Source: Knoxdaviesia capensis (lineage: Eukaryota; Ascomycota; Sordariomycetes; Microascales; Gondwanamycetaceae). From it: a stretch of 64,000 nucleotides of DNA. Each line of letters starts with the position of its first letter. Within the stretch, counting starts at the first letter, position 1. The notes under the pieces were generated by a model. It saw only the letters and a list, made by a program, of their open reading frames with translations, was not told where the DNA came from and did not search any database. Position numbers and translations under genes: made by a program. Where the stretch lies: positions 1,541,755 to 1,605,754 of the forward strand of contig LNGK01000003.1 in the NCBI GenBank assembly GCA_001510575.1, in the 5' to 3' direction. Shown piece after piece: positions 45,429 through 58,400 of the stretch.

Positions 45429-47469
45429 TTATAGCGCCTCCAACCTAGTGGGGATATCATTTATAATGTCCACGGCATAGGTTCCATGCGGCAACTCATC
45501 ATTGCAATCTCGGGCATCAAGTTCGTGGAGCACGAAAGAGACCCAGAGAAAGATGCCGCCACATCTGGTGGTAATCATGGCTTCGACCTCCTGAAGAACA
45601 TCCTCATCGTAGCCTTCCCGGCCGTTGAGATGAGACAGTCGGTGCTTGATGTACACATCGACGGAGTCAGTTTGGTCTTCGGCAGATATGACCAGTCCGT
45701 GGATCTGAGAAAGGTCGGCTTCTGGCCGGGACGAAACAATCCATCGAATCAAGCCAGATTTGGTAATGGAAGACTCCATGGAGTCAATTAGACCCGGCAG
45801 TCCAATCCGACACTCGTCAAGGGCGTCAACGATGACAGGAATGGGGCCTTGGATGCTTTCCATGGGCTTCAGAAGCACATCCGACAAAGTCTTGATTCCT
45901 GGAGGAGTAGCACTATCAGACTTCGCTTCAAGAAGAAGGCCGCAAAGTGTGGCATGATCTGCGGAACTCAGACAGGAAATGATGGATGGCTGCCAAAGCA
46001 CAAGCAGATACATCAATCCCTTGATGACGGAAAATTTCTGAGACAGACTCGACTTCAACCTGGCAGAAGTGATAAGCGAGACTTGGAGGCAACGTGGCAG
46101 ACCCATGGGAGAGACTCTGTATGACGTGAGTGAGAAGCATTGTCTTGTATGTGCGGGTACAGGCTATAATTTTGAGAGAAACTTGGGAGACGTCGAAGTG
46201 TCTGCCCAATCAATGAAGCTTCGATATGATGTTTTTCAAAATCCAGTCTGATGAACTGGTATATTTACCGCCTTTCATATCATCAATCGAGTCTTTGCCT
46301 GCAGCGGAATTCGTGGCCCGAAATATGGTGAGGAATTCGAGAAGCTTTTCGTTGTCGTTCTTTTTGGCTGCGAAGATATGAACTGGTCGACTGTTTGGTA
46401 AACATCCCGCAACGACTCGGCTGCAGCTTGCCCATTTCGAGATATCTGTCGCAGTGAGTCCATCGTGTTGGTAATGTTGCGCGAAATTGACCTCGACAGC
46501 GGACTGGGCAGTTGTAATATCTGCGAGAAGGCGTGTCCACTGGTTCCACGAGGCAATAACCTGAAGAAGAGCGACAAACCGGTTATGATAGAAGGAACAG
46601 GCGCTGTTCATCTGGAAGATCAGAACAGCCCTGTATAGACGGACAATACTAGCTCTCATCCGCACGTGAAGCTCGTTCATGTCACCGAGAGTTCCCTGGA
46701 TGTATTCTGTTTTCAGGAGGTGCTCGGTGAGAGAGCAGTACCACTCCATACACCGAACAGTGTGAACGATGCCGTCAAGGAGAACCTCCATGTCTTTAGC
46801 CGGTCTGGACAGGAGCTACGGCATTGAGTATCATCAGCTCTAGTCGTTAAGTAATACAAAAGAGGAAACCACACACCCCCAGTCCCATACAGACGCCAGC
46901 CCAAGGAAGGCTTGCCTGTGGTAATATTCTGGACAGCCAAATCCACCGGCCTCTGAAAGCCGAGGCTGATTTACGACACGGCCAACACCCGCCTTGATAG
47001 AGACGGCACGGGAAACTATTCGTGATGAACTTTTGCATGTATTGCTCCCGGAGATCAGGATCCGCAAAATCTGCATCTGCCATGTCTATAGGGCTAGCTG
47101 CGTTCTCTACGTTGAGAGCCTCCTCCAAACCTTCATGCCGGTCTCCGCAGTGTCTTCGTTCACAGAATCAGCTCTAACTTGATCAAAAGCTTCGTTCCAG
47201 AAGCTGTTGGTAGAAGGTGTAGCCGGGATGGATACGGGGGAGACGATGGGATTTATCTGTTTGTTGGGAATGCGGGCCGGAGACAGGACCAGCCGAGCCC
47301 GCCAAGGGAAAGATGCTAGTGTCCGAAGATTCGGGCCCGAGATTGCAGATCGGAGTTTCTTCATTGGTGGCACGAGACCCACGGGCATCGGCCACTTCGT
47401 GAACTGACGTGGCCGCTCGGCTACCTGCCACTTCTTGAATCGGAGTGGGAGCCCGGCTACTTCATGCAC
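45429..47469 (-). pseudogene. NACHT/STAND (NLR-like) receptor relic
   Basis: Pieces of one fungal NLR lie in order but in different frames. At the N-terminus, NSFWNEAFDQVRADS and DLREQYMQKF belong to the NWD-type NACHT N-terminal domain, then PQASLPWAGVCMGLG. An apparently intact 64-nt intron joins this to the next part, which runs from LLSRPAKDMEVLL through MEWYCSLTEHLL to KGGKYTSSSDWILKN. After a further frame change come YKTMLLTHVIQSL, LAYHFCQ and LMYLLVLWQPSIISCL. Walker B is intact (VIVDALDEC), as is GGIFLWVSFVL. At least five frame changes are needed, near 47130, 47015, 46930, 46205 and 46060. The Walker A glycines are gone (TRTYKT where GDPGKGKT is usual), and no C-terminal repeat domain follows. 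Fungal NLRs act in non-self recognition; this copy should be non-functional. Confidence 0.8.
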
Positions 47470-50416
47470 CTAGAATCAGACATTGGCCATTGTTGGACCT
47501 CATATGAGTGCGTGGCCTCCATTTCGGGTTGTCAGACTACATGTTGATACAGGACATATCTAAGGCTAAACGGAGTTTGGTGTGAATGAAACATACACCC
47601 AGAGAGATTATGGATACAGTCTAGCCATAGACCCTAGTTTTGGTATATTGCCTAGTCAACGTGTTCGCAAAGTCAATACTCCGGCTGCATGAAGACCAGT
47701 TACACGGACGACGAGGAATCTCCAAAGGTTAAGAACGATTTTCAAATGCGTTATGAACAACGTTGTTATTTGGATGATTCAGTACTATGAGCGGACGGTA
47801 GTGTGTGCTTACTCCACCTATGGAAGAGATGTAGAGTATTGGCGATGGCATCCGGGAGTGACCATAAGCGGACCTCTCCCGGGCCGGAGATCTCATCATT
47901 GATTGTTCTGTGCTTATCTGTATGTCCCCTCTAGACGTCAGATACCCACTACCCGCTGTAGTCGGACGCGAAGGCATGGTGCCACGCGAGTGGATGAGCA
48001 TCGATTGGCCCATCTTCGTTCCCCTTGCATGGCCCCGATGCCCTAGCGACGATCTTGCTACAAGGCATCGTGAATGGATAGATGTCCGGACATATCCTAT
48101 AGGTGTACTGATTTGCGGGTGTAGGAGAGGCTATTGCCTTCCAAACGACGGCTCCGTTAACTGCCCTCCTGGATGAAAGTTCCCTGGATAGCTACCACCG
48201 AACTAATCCATTCTCGTTGTGCTTCCGGATCCTGACAGTCTCCGGGGCCGATCCCGCCATTGAACCCCCACTCACCGGAGCTGGTGTTGAACCGCCCGCC
48301 ATTCTGATCGTCAATAGCTGATAGCTTCGTGACGGTGGAATTCCACTGATATGCTGGAGTACTGCATTTCTTCCCTCGCTCCTGAAGCCCCGGTTGTTGC
48401 CCAGATATCGAGAACGGGTTTCATGCATGCTGCTCGCCCTTCACGGTTGTCCGTTACTGATACCTAAGTGGGGGCTAGTCTCTCGGAGGTTGTTTCCGTT
48501 TGGTCAAGCCTCAACTGATGTTGAGTAGAGCAAACGAGTGCATACAGTCAGTATGTGTTGGATTAGACATCCAGTGGTGCTTCCGCAGTGTTAAAACCCT
48601 AAGCACGAGAATCCAGCCCTGCACTTCACTCTGGACAATCTATTACACGAGAAGTCAGGTAGTGGTACTCAGCACCACGCAACGTGTGATGAAAATAGAG
48701 CAGAATCAATTACTCCCAATTCCTTATTTCCATTATAGGAAACCCTTCTTGCACATTTCTGAAATATCAAATTTGGCTTGGTTCTTCCCAGTTTAACGGC
48801 CGCCCACCCGGGTCCCGGAACTTAGGCTAAATCGGGTCGCGGGAGGTTTCATTCCAGAAGTTCCACCACGCTCGGCTTTGCTTCTCCCTTCGGTGGTTAT
48901 AGAGCGGGACATGCCACGGGAACGAGGCACAAACCCAGTTTTGGAAACACTCACACATATCCCCGAGACTAAGCAAGGAACCGGGCAGGGATGAGCAACA
49001 GCAAACCTTCGATCCTCGGGGATCAGTGTGATCATTTACCACCGCCTACAGGCCCTGAACATTGCCACACACACCCCTCATCCAGATGGCCGTGCAACGC
49101 ACAGTCGGATTGTGTCGGTGTCCCGCTCCGGAGGCCGTCTTAGACTTGTGAAATTCAAATAGTCGGGTGTGATCTAACGAAATTCGTCTGGCCACGCCAC
49201 CAAGGTGACGAAGGCGTTAGTGTGTTCCCTACGGCGTAATTCGTTCAGTTCGGCTGCTTGGCTGGCTTGGAGTGGGAGCCGGTCCCCGAAAGGTGGTTAA
49301 CCGGATGCTCCCCAATGGCGTTTTATGGGCCATATACCTGCAGGCATCCCCGCCATCACTCCACATACTGCGAGCATGACCATCACAGGTTCAGAACCCT
49401 CACACGGCCGTCGGGGATGGGGGGTCTGGTGGCTGCTTTGCTTGGCGAGGTTGCTCCCCCCGCGCTTGGCCTGTCCCAGTCCACGAGTTCTGTTCCTGAG
49501 GGGCCACGGTTGGATTTACTACCCCCAGAAGCACGCTGTGGGCTCGTTCAAACGGTTCCTCTGCCTAATATCCCGTCGAGATGTGTGTCTGGTGTAGATC
49601 TGTTAGCATGGCACACACAACCGCCACTGGAAAGCCTGGACACCAAGCACCACAACCTGGCTAACTAACTTTTAGTCTGTAGCAGTGGATGCCTCTAAAC
49701 TTGTTTTCTCATACCTTGTGCAACGCCCCTAGGTTTGTGGTTCTCGCTTTTACGGGAACACCCCATCCGTAGGCTATGAAGCCCTCGAAAAGGAAATCGG
49801 GGTTGATTTCATGCGAAACCAGTCCATGATCAGGACCACTAAAAAATAATCACGATACCCTTCCAGCCTGGCCCCGGACTTCCATCACCACCGATCACGG
49901 CTCGGTGTATGAGGCCTTCCATCTGCTATAAAAAGCCGACAAGAATAGACAGACTGGTGAGATTTCCATATAAATTGTCCTTTCATTTATTGCTTCTCCT
50001 GCAGAGATTTCCCTTCCGGTTTGCTTATCACCTAGATAGACCCTATTTATAGAGGAAAGAACATTAATAAGTGTTCCTTCCCGAGCTGGACTCCAACTAC
50101 TTCATCTCCAACACTTCCTTCCTCCTCAATTCTGGGACCATCTTATGTCACCCTTGTATAGATCAATGCAACCAATCTTTCCATTGACTCCTCTCTGATA
50201 TTTCTCATCCATTCGTCCCTTTCTCCTTTTTCCTTCTACATCGCCTCTCTCTATATTCATCTTCATCTTCGCTCCTTTGTATGTTCTTTGATCTGTCCAG
50301 TTCCACCCGTATTGCGCTCCCTCCAACTCCATTGGCCGTTTCTAACCGTTACAGATCACACTCCAATTTCTACCGCAATTTCTTTCCTGTGGCAGCATCG
50401 CAGTGAGCTTCATACC
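47470..50416. other. 2.9-kb accessory stretch, no gene recognised
   Basis: Only short frames without family resemblance occur. 49.05-49.65 kb is GC-rich and open on the plus strand for 136 codons, but the translation is Pro/His/Leu-biased and unrecognised. AT-richer DNA lies at 49.7-50.1 kb. C/T-rich leader sequence precedes the beta-mannosidase start from about 50.09 kb. I see no terminal repeats or transposase motifs. Confidence 0.5.
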
Positions 50417-53102
50417 ATGGCTTCCGCTGTTCCGCTGTCGGTGTCGACCCTCGGAACCAACTGGGAGTTCCGCCAGCAAGATGCCACCGATGAGCCTTTC
50501 CGGGCGGTGAGCCAGTTCCCCACCAACATCCACCTGGATCTCCTCCACCATGGCTTGATTTCAGACCCCTTCATGGGCAAGAACGAGAATGACGTTCAGT
50601 GGGTTGGTGAGCGCAACTGGATATACCGGACCAGCTTTGCTACTCCGGTCATCCCCGAGGGTTCCAAGGCCGTCTTGGTGTTTGAGGGTCTGGACACGAT
50701 TGCTACTGTGACTCTGAACGGCGCCGAGATTCTGCACACCGAGAACATGTTCACCCCGGAACGCGTGGATGTCACGTCTGCCCTGAAATCTGACGGTGAG
50801 AACGAGTTGTCCATTTTGTTCGAGAGTGCCTTCTTGAAGGGTTGCCAGATTGTGGATTCCCAGCCAGAGCACAAATGGGGCTGCTGGAACGGAGACACTT
50901 CCCGTCTTGCTATCCGCAAGTCTCAGTACCACTGGGTAAGCCTACACAACTACACAGTCCCATTGCAAATTTGGAATCTTTCAAGTCTTAGATTCTTATG
51001 GACTACAAATGCTAATGGAGACATCATTTTCGTCAATATAGGGCTGGGATTGGGGCCCGACCCTGCTCACCTGTGGACCGTGGAGGCCCATCAGCCTTGA
51101 AGTGTACACCTCGCGCATTGCCGATGTCAGCTTCAACGTGGACGTTGACCTCGAGACCAAGACTGCCACCGTGGCTACTAGCGTGGAGGTCGAGGGACCG
51201 GCCACTACTGCTCTGGTCGAGGTGTCTCTTCGCGACGTTGTTGTGGCCCAGTGCGAGGTTTCTAACCTTACCCTCGACTCCGGTCCGGCTATGACCACTT
51301 TCCAGGTTCAAAACCCTGAACTGTGGTACCCCGTCGGTTACGGCGCGCAGCCGCTGTACAACGTCAAGGTGTCTCTCCATAACGATGGCAATGCCGTGCA
51401 CTCTGTCTCCAAGAGAGTTGGTCTCCGTAAGGCTGAGCTTGTCCAGGAGCCGCTTGACGGCCAGCCCGGAACTTCGTTCTTCTTCCGCATCAATGGAGTC
51501 CCCATCTTCTGCGGAGGCAGCAACTGGATCCCCGCCGACAACTTCATCCCCAGAATATCTGACGAGAAGTATCGCGCTTGGGTCAAGCTTCTTGTTGACG
51601 GAAACCAGTGCATGATTCGCGTATGGGGAGGCGGTATTTACGAGCAGGATGTCTTCTACGATGCTTGTGACGAGATGGGAGTTCTTGTCTGGCAGGACTT
51701 CATGTTCGGATGCGGCAACTACCCGGTTTGGCCTGGTCTGCTCACGTCGATTGATCGCGAAGCCAGAGCCAATGTCAAGCGCCTTCGCCACCACCCGTCG
51801 ATTGTTATCTGGGCTGGAAACAACGAGGATTACCAGTACCGTGAGAGCGAGAATCTCACCTATGATCTCGAGGATAAGGATCCCGAGAACTGGCTGAAGA
51901 CTGACTTCCCGGCCCGTTATATCTACGAGAAGGTGCTTGCCGACGCGTGCTCTGAGCTGATCCCCAACACATTCTACCATTTCGGTAGCCCGTGGAGTGG
52001 AGCGAACACCCGAGACCGGACTGTTGGTGATATCCACCAGTGGGATGTGTGGCACGGAATCCAGGAGAAGTATCAGAACTTTGATAAGCTCAGTGGCCGG
52101 TTCGTGTCGGAGTTCGGCATGGAGGCCTTCCCGTCGATCAAGACCATTGATGCTTTCCTGCCCCTTGGAAAGGATGACCCTGACAGATACGCTCAGTCCT
52201 CCACCGTCGACTTCCACAACAAGGCCGATGGCCACGAGCGGAGAATTGCGCTGTACCTGGTTGAGAATATCCGCTACGGCCCCAACCCGATTGAGCAGTT
52301 TGTCTACTCCACTCAGCTTATGCAGTCTGAGTGTTTGGCATCAGCTTATCGTCTCTGGAGACGCGAGTGGCGTGGCCCCAAGAAGGAGTACTGCGCCGGT
52401 GCGCTTGTGTGGCAGATCAACGATTGCTGGCCGGTGACGTCGTGGGCTATCTGCGACTACTACCTTCGCCCCAAACACGCATACTTCACCATCAAGCGGG
52501 AAATGGCCCCGATCACAGTGGCCATGACCCGCCGGGACCACCGCCACCCGCAGACCAAGCACACCCGTGTGGACATCACCACCAAGACCATCATTGAGAT
52601 CTGGGGTTCCAACTTCAATCTGGCTGATATTACGGTGGACTGTGTGGTCAAGGGCTGGGACGTCGAGACCAGCAAGGAGGTGTACTCGGAGACTGTTGCA
52701 ACGGGTGTGGTCCTGAAGCAGAACCAGTCGACGGAGATCTTCAGCTTCGAGGTTCCGGGAAGCACCCCCGGCAGCGGGCTGGAGGGACGCGTGGTGGTTG
52801 CGGCCTACCTCGTGCAGAACGGCGAGCAGATTGCGCGCTATGTCAACTGGCCCGAGCCGCTCAAGTACCTCCACCTGCAGAAGCCGAAGCAGCTAGTAGC
52901 CACGCTCGACGAGGCGGGCTCGTCGGTGCTGATCTCCTCGGAGGTTCCTGTCAAGGGCGTGGTTGTGGAGTCGGAAGACGACAGCGTCAAGTTTGCTGAT
53001 AACATGATCGATATCGTCCCCGGCGAGGTTGTCAAAATTGGAGTGACCGGCGCGACCAGCGCGACGGTCCTGGAGACGCGGTACCTGGGGATGATCCTGT
53101 AA
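50417..53102 (+). CDS. mndB: Beta-mannosidase B, GH2 (cytosolic type)
   Basis: Two exons, 50417-50935 and 51042-53102, with a 106-nt intron (GTAAGC donor, ATAG acceptor). The product is 859 residues. The intron falls inside the conserved motif QYHW|GWDWGPT, so the splice is well supported. The enzyme removes terminal beta-1,4-mannose from manno-oligosaccharides released from mannan or N-glycans. Domain order is the GH2 sugar-binding domain (1-about 200), the Ig-like domain, then the TIM barrel. The acid/base is Glu435 in WAGNNEDY, and the nucleophile is Glu530 in SEFGMEAF. WQINDCWPVTSWA is the barrel-end signature. There is no signal peptide, which fits the intracellular MndB clade rather than secreted MndA. 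The last strands form a C-terminal beta domain ending in TRYLGMIL. Confidence 0.95.
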
Positions 53103-54199
53103 TCGATGATGGGGAATATGAAAGAAATTTTTATAGTGTCTACAGTTATCACACAATACACAGATTGCATGGCCACACCACATATAACGATATATACACT
53201 GCATGTATGGTGCTATCGATTGTAGGAGCTCCTGGAGCCTCGCCACCGATTGAAGAAAAAGCAGAAGGGAGAAAGTGAACAAACACCCTCACCTTCCCGG
53301 ATCGGCGAGGACTATGATGGCCCAGATAAGGTCTACTCTAGCAGTCCGGTACCACCAACCACCCTCCCAGGCCACAGGACAAGACGCCCCGATGACCAGG
53401 AGGGCATCGCCAGGGCGCGAACCCCAGAGATACTCACGAGTTGAAGTGCCCAGCCGAGGGGACCAGCCACGAGTGGTTAGTCCCGGCTGGGCCGAGTGGT
53501 CGGTGGAAAAAAGGACCGGGCTGCGGGATCGGGTCTCTACGAAAGCCGGACTATGTCGCGCCTTCACAGCACGATTGTCGGCACGGCACGATGTCCGGCA
53601 GGGCAACCGGCAGGGCCAACAACCGGCAGGGCGGAAACGGCGGTGTGACGGAGGTTGCGTTCACGGGGCTTGGATCGAAGCCTGGAGTTCCGTCTGCTAT
53701 CTGCTTTATGAAAGAACACGAGAGTGGACGTGCCATACCGGAGATCAGCGTAGTGAAGATAGACCGTTGAGTTTGGAGGTTGTGGTGAAGAGAGGAAGAA
53801 AATTTTCGCGAGTGTTTTCTGTGGGTTTTGGTGAGATGCCGTTTACGTACTGTGTGGGTACCGTGTTTGCGCTGTACGGACACGGCGTGTCCTGATCGAA
53901 TCTCAAACCCTAACCAACGGCAGGACAAACGCTCCTAGAACAAGGCGTGCCCTCAAATAAGATGAACTGAGGTTGAAACTCTGCCTCTATTTATATATCT
54001 TACACTAAATGAACCAGCGTATGCATATTTACCATATTCCCACGGCGCCATGTACAGTACAGCACTCTGGGCAGTTCCCTTGTGACTCCATCGCCGCCAT
54101 GCCCTATCCGAACCCCCAAGACCGACACGCCGGATCACCAACTTCAGTGACCGTGACTATTTCCGGTTTGAAGCAAGTCGTCGGATGACTGCGTTGACC
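53103..54199. other. Beta-mannosidase 3' region, no gene recognised
   Basis: GC-rich at 53.28-53.75 kb, with overlapping frames open on both strands (up to 206 codons plus, 125 minus). None shows a known family. An imperfect palindrome is centred at 53471. It may be decayed mobile or gene-relic sequence, but nothing diagnostic is seen. Confidence 0.5.
53461..53482. other. Imperfect 22-base palindrome
   Basis: The arms GACCAGCCAC and GTGGTTAGTC flank GA. Eight Watson-Crick pairs, one G-T pair and one mismatch form. It may be a protein-binding site or chance. Confidence 0.25.
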
Positions 54200-55413
54200 T
54201 CATGAGTGGTTGTGCGCCATCAAGTCAACGGTGTGTGCCGGCAGCGACGCGATCTTGTTCTCGGTGGCAAGCAGCCTCACGCGCACCAGGATCGCCTGAG
54301 CCGTCTGCAACGACTCGGTGGATTTGGCGTACAGCACGGTGCCGCTGAGGAACGCCGCCGACATGCTATCACCGGACATCTTGTGCTTCTGCGTCGGCGA
54401 CCCGACCCACACCGACCAGATCCCGACGGGCGGCGCGAACACGTCGACAGCGGGCCCGTAGTTACTGACTATACAAGACTTAGTATCCCCGGTCTGCGCT
54501 TGCGTCAACGGGGGATAATCTACCACGGACTGTAGATCCAGTGAGGATCGACAGACCCCCACGGTGATGCTCTCCGGTGCAGACCCGGGCGACATCTCGG
54601 TGGCGTCGGCGCCCTGGTTGCCCGCGGGCGCCACAAGCGTCACGCCTGCGCGGAACGCCTCGCGCACCAGTCGTGCGCGGCCGACACAAACGCGTCCAGC
54701 ACCGCCGCGGCTGACGCGTCCAAGCCGTGTGCCCCCCGCACCAGCTCGATGCGGGCGTGTTTCGCTACCCCGAAGATCGTCGCGGCGATCACACCCGCAA
54801 CATGTGCGCCGTGGCCCGCGGCATCCTCCACATCAGGCGTGTCTGTGCTCGTGGTGGTGGTTGTGGACACGGCGCTGAACACTGAGCACGCGGATGCGGT
54901 GTATATGTACGGCGGCGCCGAGATCGGGTCGCGGCTGGAGATGGCGCTGAGGTCCCATGGCGGGGAGGGTTGGGTGACCACGCTGGCCACGGTCTAGAGG
55001 GAGTCTTTCTCGATCGACTCGACCTGTGTCAGAGCGTCCAGATTAGAAGGGTGTATCTACACGGTTGTGTTCTTTAGGCAAATACGTTCATGCGGCGACG
55101 CCTGGATGACCTCGAGAGTCTCCTCGTCACAGCTGCCAGAGTTCCCCTGTACCCCCAGGAACGAGAACATCTGCTCCACCCCTGCGAGGTCGTCGCGCCG
55201 CCGGGTGTTATGAGAGTGCACGCTCTGCGTCCATTCGACGTGGTCGTCGAGATCCCGTTTAGAAAGCCCGGGCTTCAGCGATACTCTGTAGCTACCAGAA
55301 ACGGCGTGGGGCTCGTCGTGGGTGTCGAGGATCGCCCAAGTCTCGGGTATTAGCGCAACACAGGCTAGGAGGAACGTGGCTGGCGGTCTCGTGGTCGGCG
55401 GTGGTTTGTTCAA
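54200..55413 (-). pseudogene. Subtilisin-like (S8, proteinase K type) protease relic
   Basis: The order of parts matches a secreted S8A protease. There is a hydrophobic leader (ATFLLACVALIPETWAI). An I9 inhibitor propeptide follows (SYRVSLKPGLSKRDL, then, after a break, VESIEKDSL). The mature start is VTQPSPPWDLSAISS. Active-site His is in GHGAHVAGVI, oxyanion Asn in APAGNQG and Ser in SGDSMSAAF. Defects: no in-frame ATG (the frame opens at TTG); in-frame stops within and just after the propeptide; loss of about 25 residues that should hold the catalytic Asp (DTG); and a deletion plus frame change near 54665 that removes the substrate-binding middle. Such enzymes normally digest external protein. 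This copy cannot make one. Confidence 0.82.
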
Positions 55414-58400
55414 AGTCGCAGCATTTCCGGAGTCGGCTATCTCACAAGAGCTCCCAGCTGTCTCTGTCTGTCCTCCTAGTTACTACTACTATTCAACCCC
55501 ATCCCTTTCGTGTTCTAGCTTGTGGCCGAGAGAATCCCTCGCCGTCACACCTCGTCCCGTGTCTCCCAAGGGATATGCCGATATATAAGACCACATTTCG
55601 ATTCCTCTGTTCCGTTTCCAGCCTGGGAGTTTGGATTAGTGCTGGTGGCTACTGTATAGTATTTATCTCTTTCAGTCACTGTTCGTTTTCTTGCTCGAGT
55701 CGTCCCTGAGTCTTCATTGCCAATATATTAGGGTTAGGGTTATGGTCTTTGCCATCATCACCCTCGCAATGTTCCGAAATCTTCATGAAACTCTTCTCGT
55801 GGGGTCTTTTCCTCATCATTTCTATATTACTCTGATGGCATACGATTCTGATATTACGGCCGGTGTGACTCAGGCTCTGTTTCCTATCGTGGCGTCATTC
55901 GTGGCAACAGAAGACTCAACCCAACGTCATCATGGAAGTGTGAACTGGGCGGCGCTGAGCTTGCGGCAAGCCGCAAAGAACCCTAGAGAATATGGTTCAT
56001 GAAACACCAAGACGCTCAAAAACTGGGGATTCATCCCTGTATCGGTGTGTCCCATGTTTGTCCTTCTTCGACCGGAGATTTCTGGCGTCCCGGATATCCT
56101 AAAGCCAAACACCCAAAGCGGGATGGCAAAACCAGCACTGGCCCGTGGGTTTCAGAGACACCCGGAGAGTTGTATATCTGGTTCATGAGAAACAAGAATA
56201 TGCTTCTTCACGTTAGCTACGAGAGAGCTTCTTCAGCTCGGTTTGCGGCGGGAATGTCGGGCCTTCCCCATTGATTCCTTCCTGAAGGAACAACTCCGGA
56301 ATCCTGTGAGAGAGGTGGTATATAAGAGACATCCGAAACAGGGTCGCCACCAACCTGAACACATAGCACAACCTGCCACTGAAGACAAGAACCAACCAGT
56401 TAGTCGTGGTTCTTGGGCTCCGATACTGGGGTCGAGAGAGAAAGAATCCAAGCCTCTTCAGCTGGTAGCCAGCCATGTGAAAATTTGAACGGTTTCTGCC
56501 GATGACGTCTGCCAAGCATCATCAGAGCGATCTGACCACTAAAGCAAACCCACCAAGACCCCCCAAAAATTTGCGAAGCTCCTCTAACTTACACAACCTG
56601 TGATTAGTCTTGGCGAGGGTCTTTCATTGAAGCTTCTTGTCCGCGCGGACGACACATCGTCCGTTCCATACACCGACCTGTTGCGATAAGATAAGAAGGT
56701 GGAAGCCCAAAGAAAATTCCGGAATACTAAGTGGATTTTCACCTTGAAAGGTACGATCATGAACTGGCTGTAGGGTGAGAAATGCCGGACTGGTTCGAGC
56801 AGCTTTTGTAGAACAACGGGAAGGTGCATTGGAGAGGTGATCCTGCCTCACAGCTGGATATGGAGGTACACTACAGAGAGCAGGAACATATCTTCAGTCA
56901 ATCTGAAACTCTCATTGAAGTTTTTCCCCTCATTCAAACCTCACTCATCTTCATCTTGAAATCCCAGCTTGCTCTGGTGTAACAAGTGCATGAACGATCC
57001 CGATACCGCTTCCTCTCCCAAACAGACACAGGCTCGCTGCTGGTTTCCCTCTAGTGGCAAGGATAACAGGCAAATCCACACAATACGACTCTGCAGAGTC
57101 ACATATGTCGGCTCAGACGGCGAGCGTGCAGAACGACCACAACAACGCACCCTGAATTTTCAATGGGGAACGGTTTAAGGCTGGGACCCTGGATAAGATC
57201 AGCTCTTCTGGGTCCATAGCTTAGGCCCAATGGTCTTTTTCCGCCAACTCCCATTTTTGGTCCCCCAATTTCACTTTGCTTGACCGGGCATAAGCTCCGG
57301 ATGATCCACATTAACGTTTTTTATATTGTCGTTTTTCTTACTGACCTCACTTAGTTCTGCGTCAGGTCTCACCTAGGGAAAAAGAACCAGGAGAGGTACC
57401 TCTGTACTCTTATCCCTCGAGATTTCAGCATCCTTCCGCGCTCGCCGAGTGTAGCCCAAGATGTACCCTGATATTCCCTCCAACCTATGACTCCAATCCG
57501 CCACCTCTCATCGTCACTAAACCCTCGACGAAGACTTTTGTTCTGTCCGGTACAGTAATGCCACATTTTCGTTTAATCGAATGCGTCCTAGCCTTTTCCG
57601 TTTCTTGACGCCATGTGTCTGGCATGATGGGGTGATGGAAGCATGGCTTGTGCGAGCAGGATATTCGCTAAAGTGTCGCTAACTAAAGTTAAGGGTACAT
57701 ACAGTACGGTTCACCTAAGCAAGCAATATTTACGTCTACCTCCTCACGGGGCCGGGTCACCAGCTCGGACAAATGTGTGATACCCTGCAGGTCTTGATTC
57801 TGTCACCACATATATCTACACATGGAGGGGCCCAATAAACACAACCATATCCCCTATCTCGAGCCCTACGAAACTTCGAGCAAAACAGAATCACGACTGC
57901 TACTGACCTCACATTAACCCCGGAATTCTTTCAGTTCCCCCTCACCAACCCCTCGAACTCAAGACCAGGACAAAAAGCGACGTCATCGCCTTTTTCGCCC
58001 CTCCAACCCTTTCCTTTCAATTGCCGGATACTACCCCCAAAACCACCCACCAGAGTCTTCAACTCGACTCCCTGTGCTGCTTTTTCCATAGCTAAGCACG
58101 ACATTTTGAACGATACTCCTCGACATCGTTCGCCTGCTTTTCCGCCCACCAGTGAAGCCCAATCTCAGCCCGTCATCATACAGCCAAGAGCCGATCCCAT
58201 TTCCATCTGTCTCTGTCTACTGCACTATCAAAAGCCAGTGCCGCCACCCATGAATGGTTTCTCCTCTTAAATAGTTTTTCGTTTTTGGATTGTGATTTCC
58301 TTTCTTCTTTCTCCTTTCGATTTGGTTTCCGGCGAGAATTTCCATTTCTTTATCCCCCCCGAAACCAAAGTTCAAGAGCTCCGAAGCCATCTCCATTTCT

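Noticed and set aside
47470..50416. Possible transposon relic
   Set aside because: No terminal repeats, target-site duplications, reverse transcriptase or transposase motifs were found.
51033..52235. 400-codon minus-strand frame
   Set aside because: An antisense shadow of the beta-mannosidase exon.
54965..54990. GGGTGACCAC string resembling the end of 5S rRNA
   Set aside because: It is part of the protease relic reading frame, and no other 5S segment is nearby.
55961..55976. Hairpin TTGCGG-CAAG-CCGCAA
   Set aside because: A 6-bp stem is too short to stand out from chance, and nothing else supports a function.
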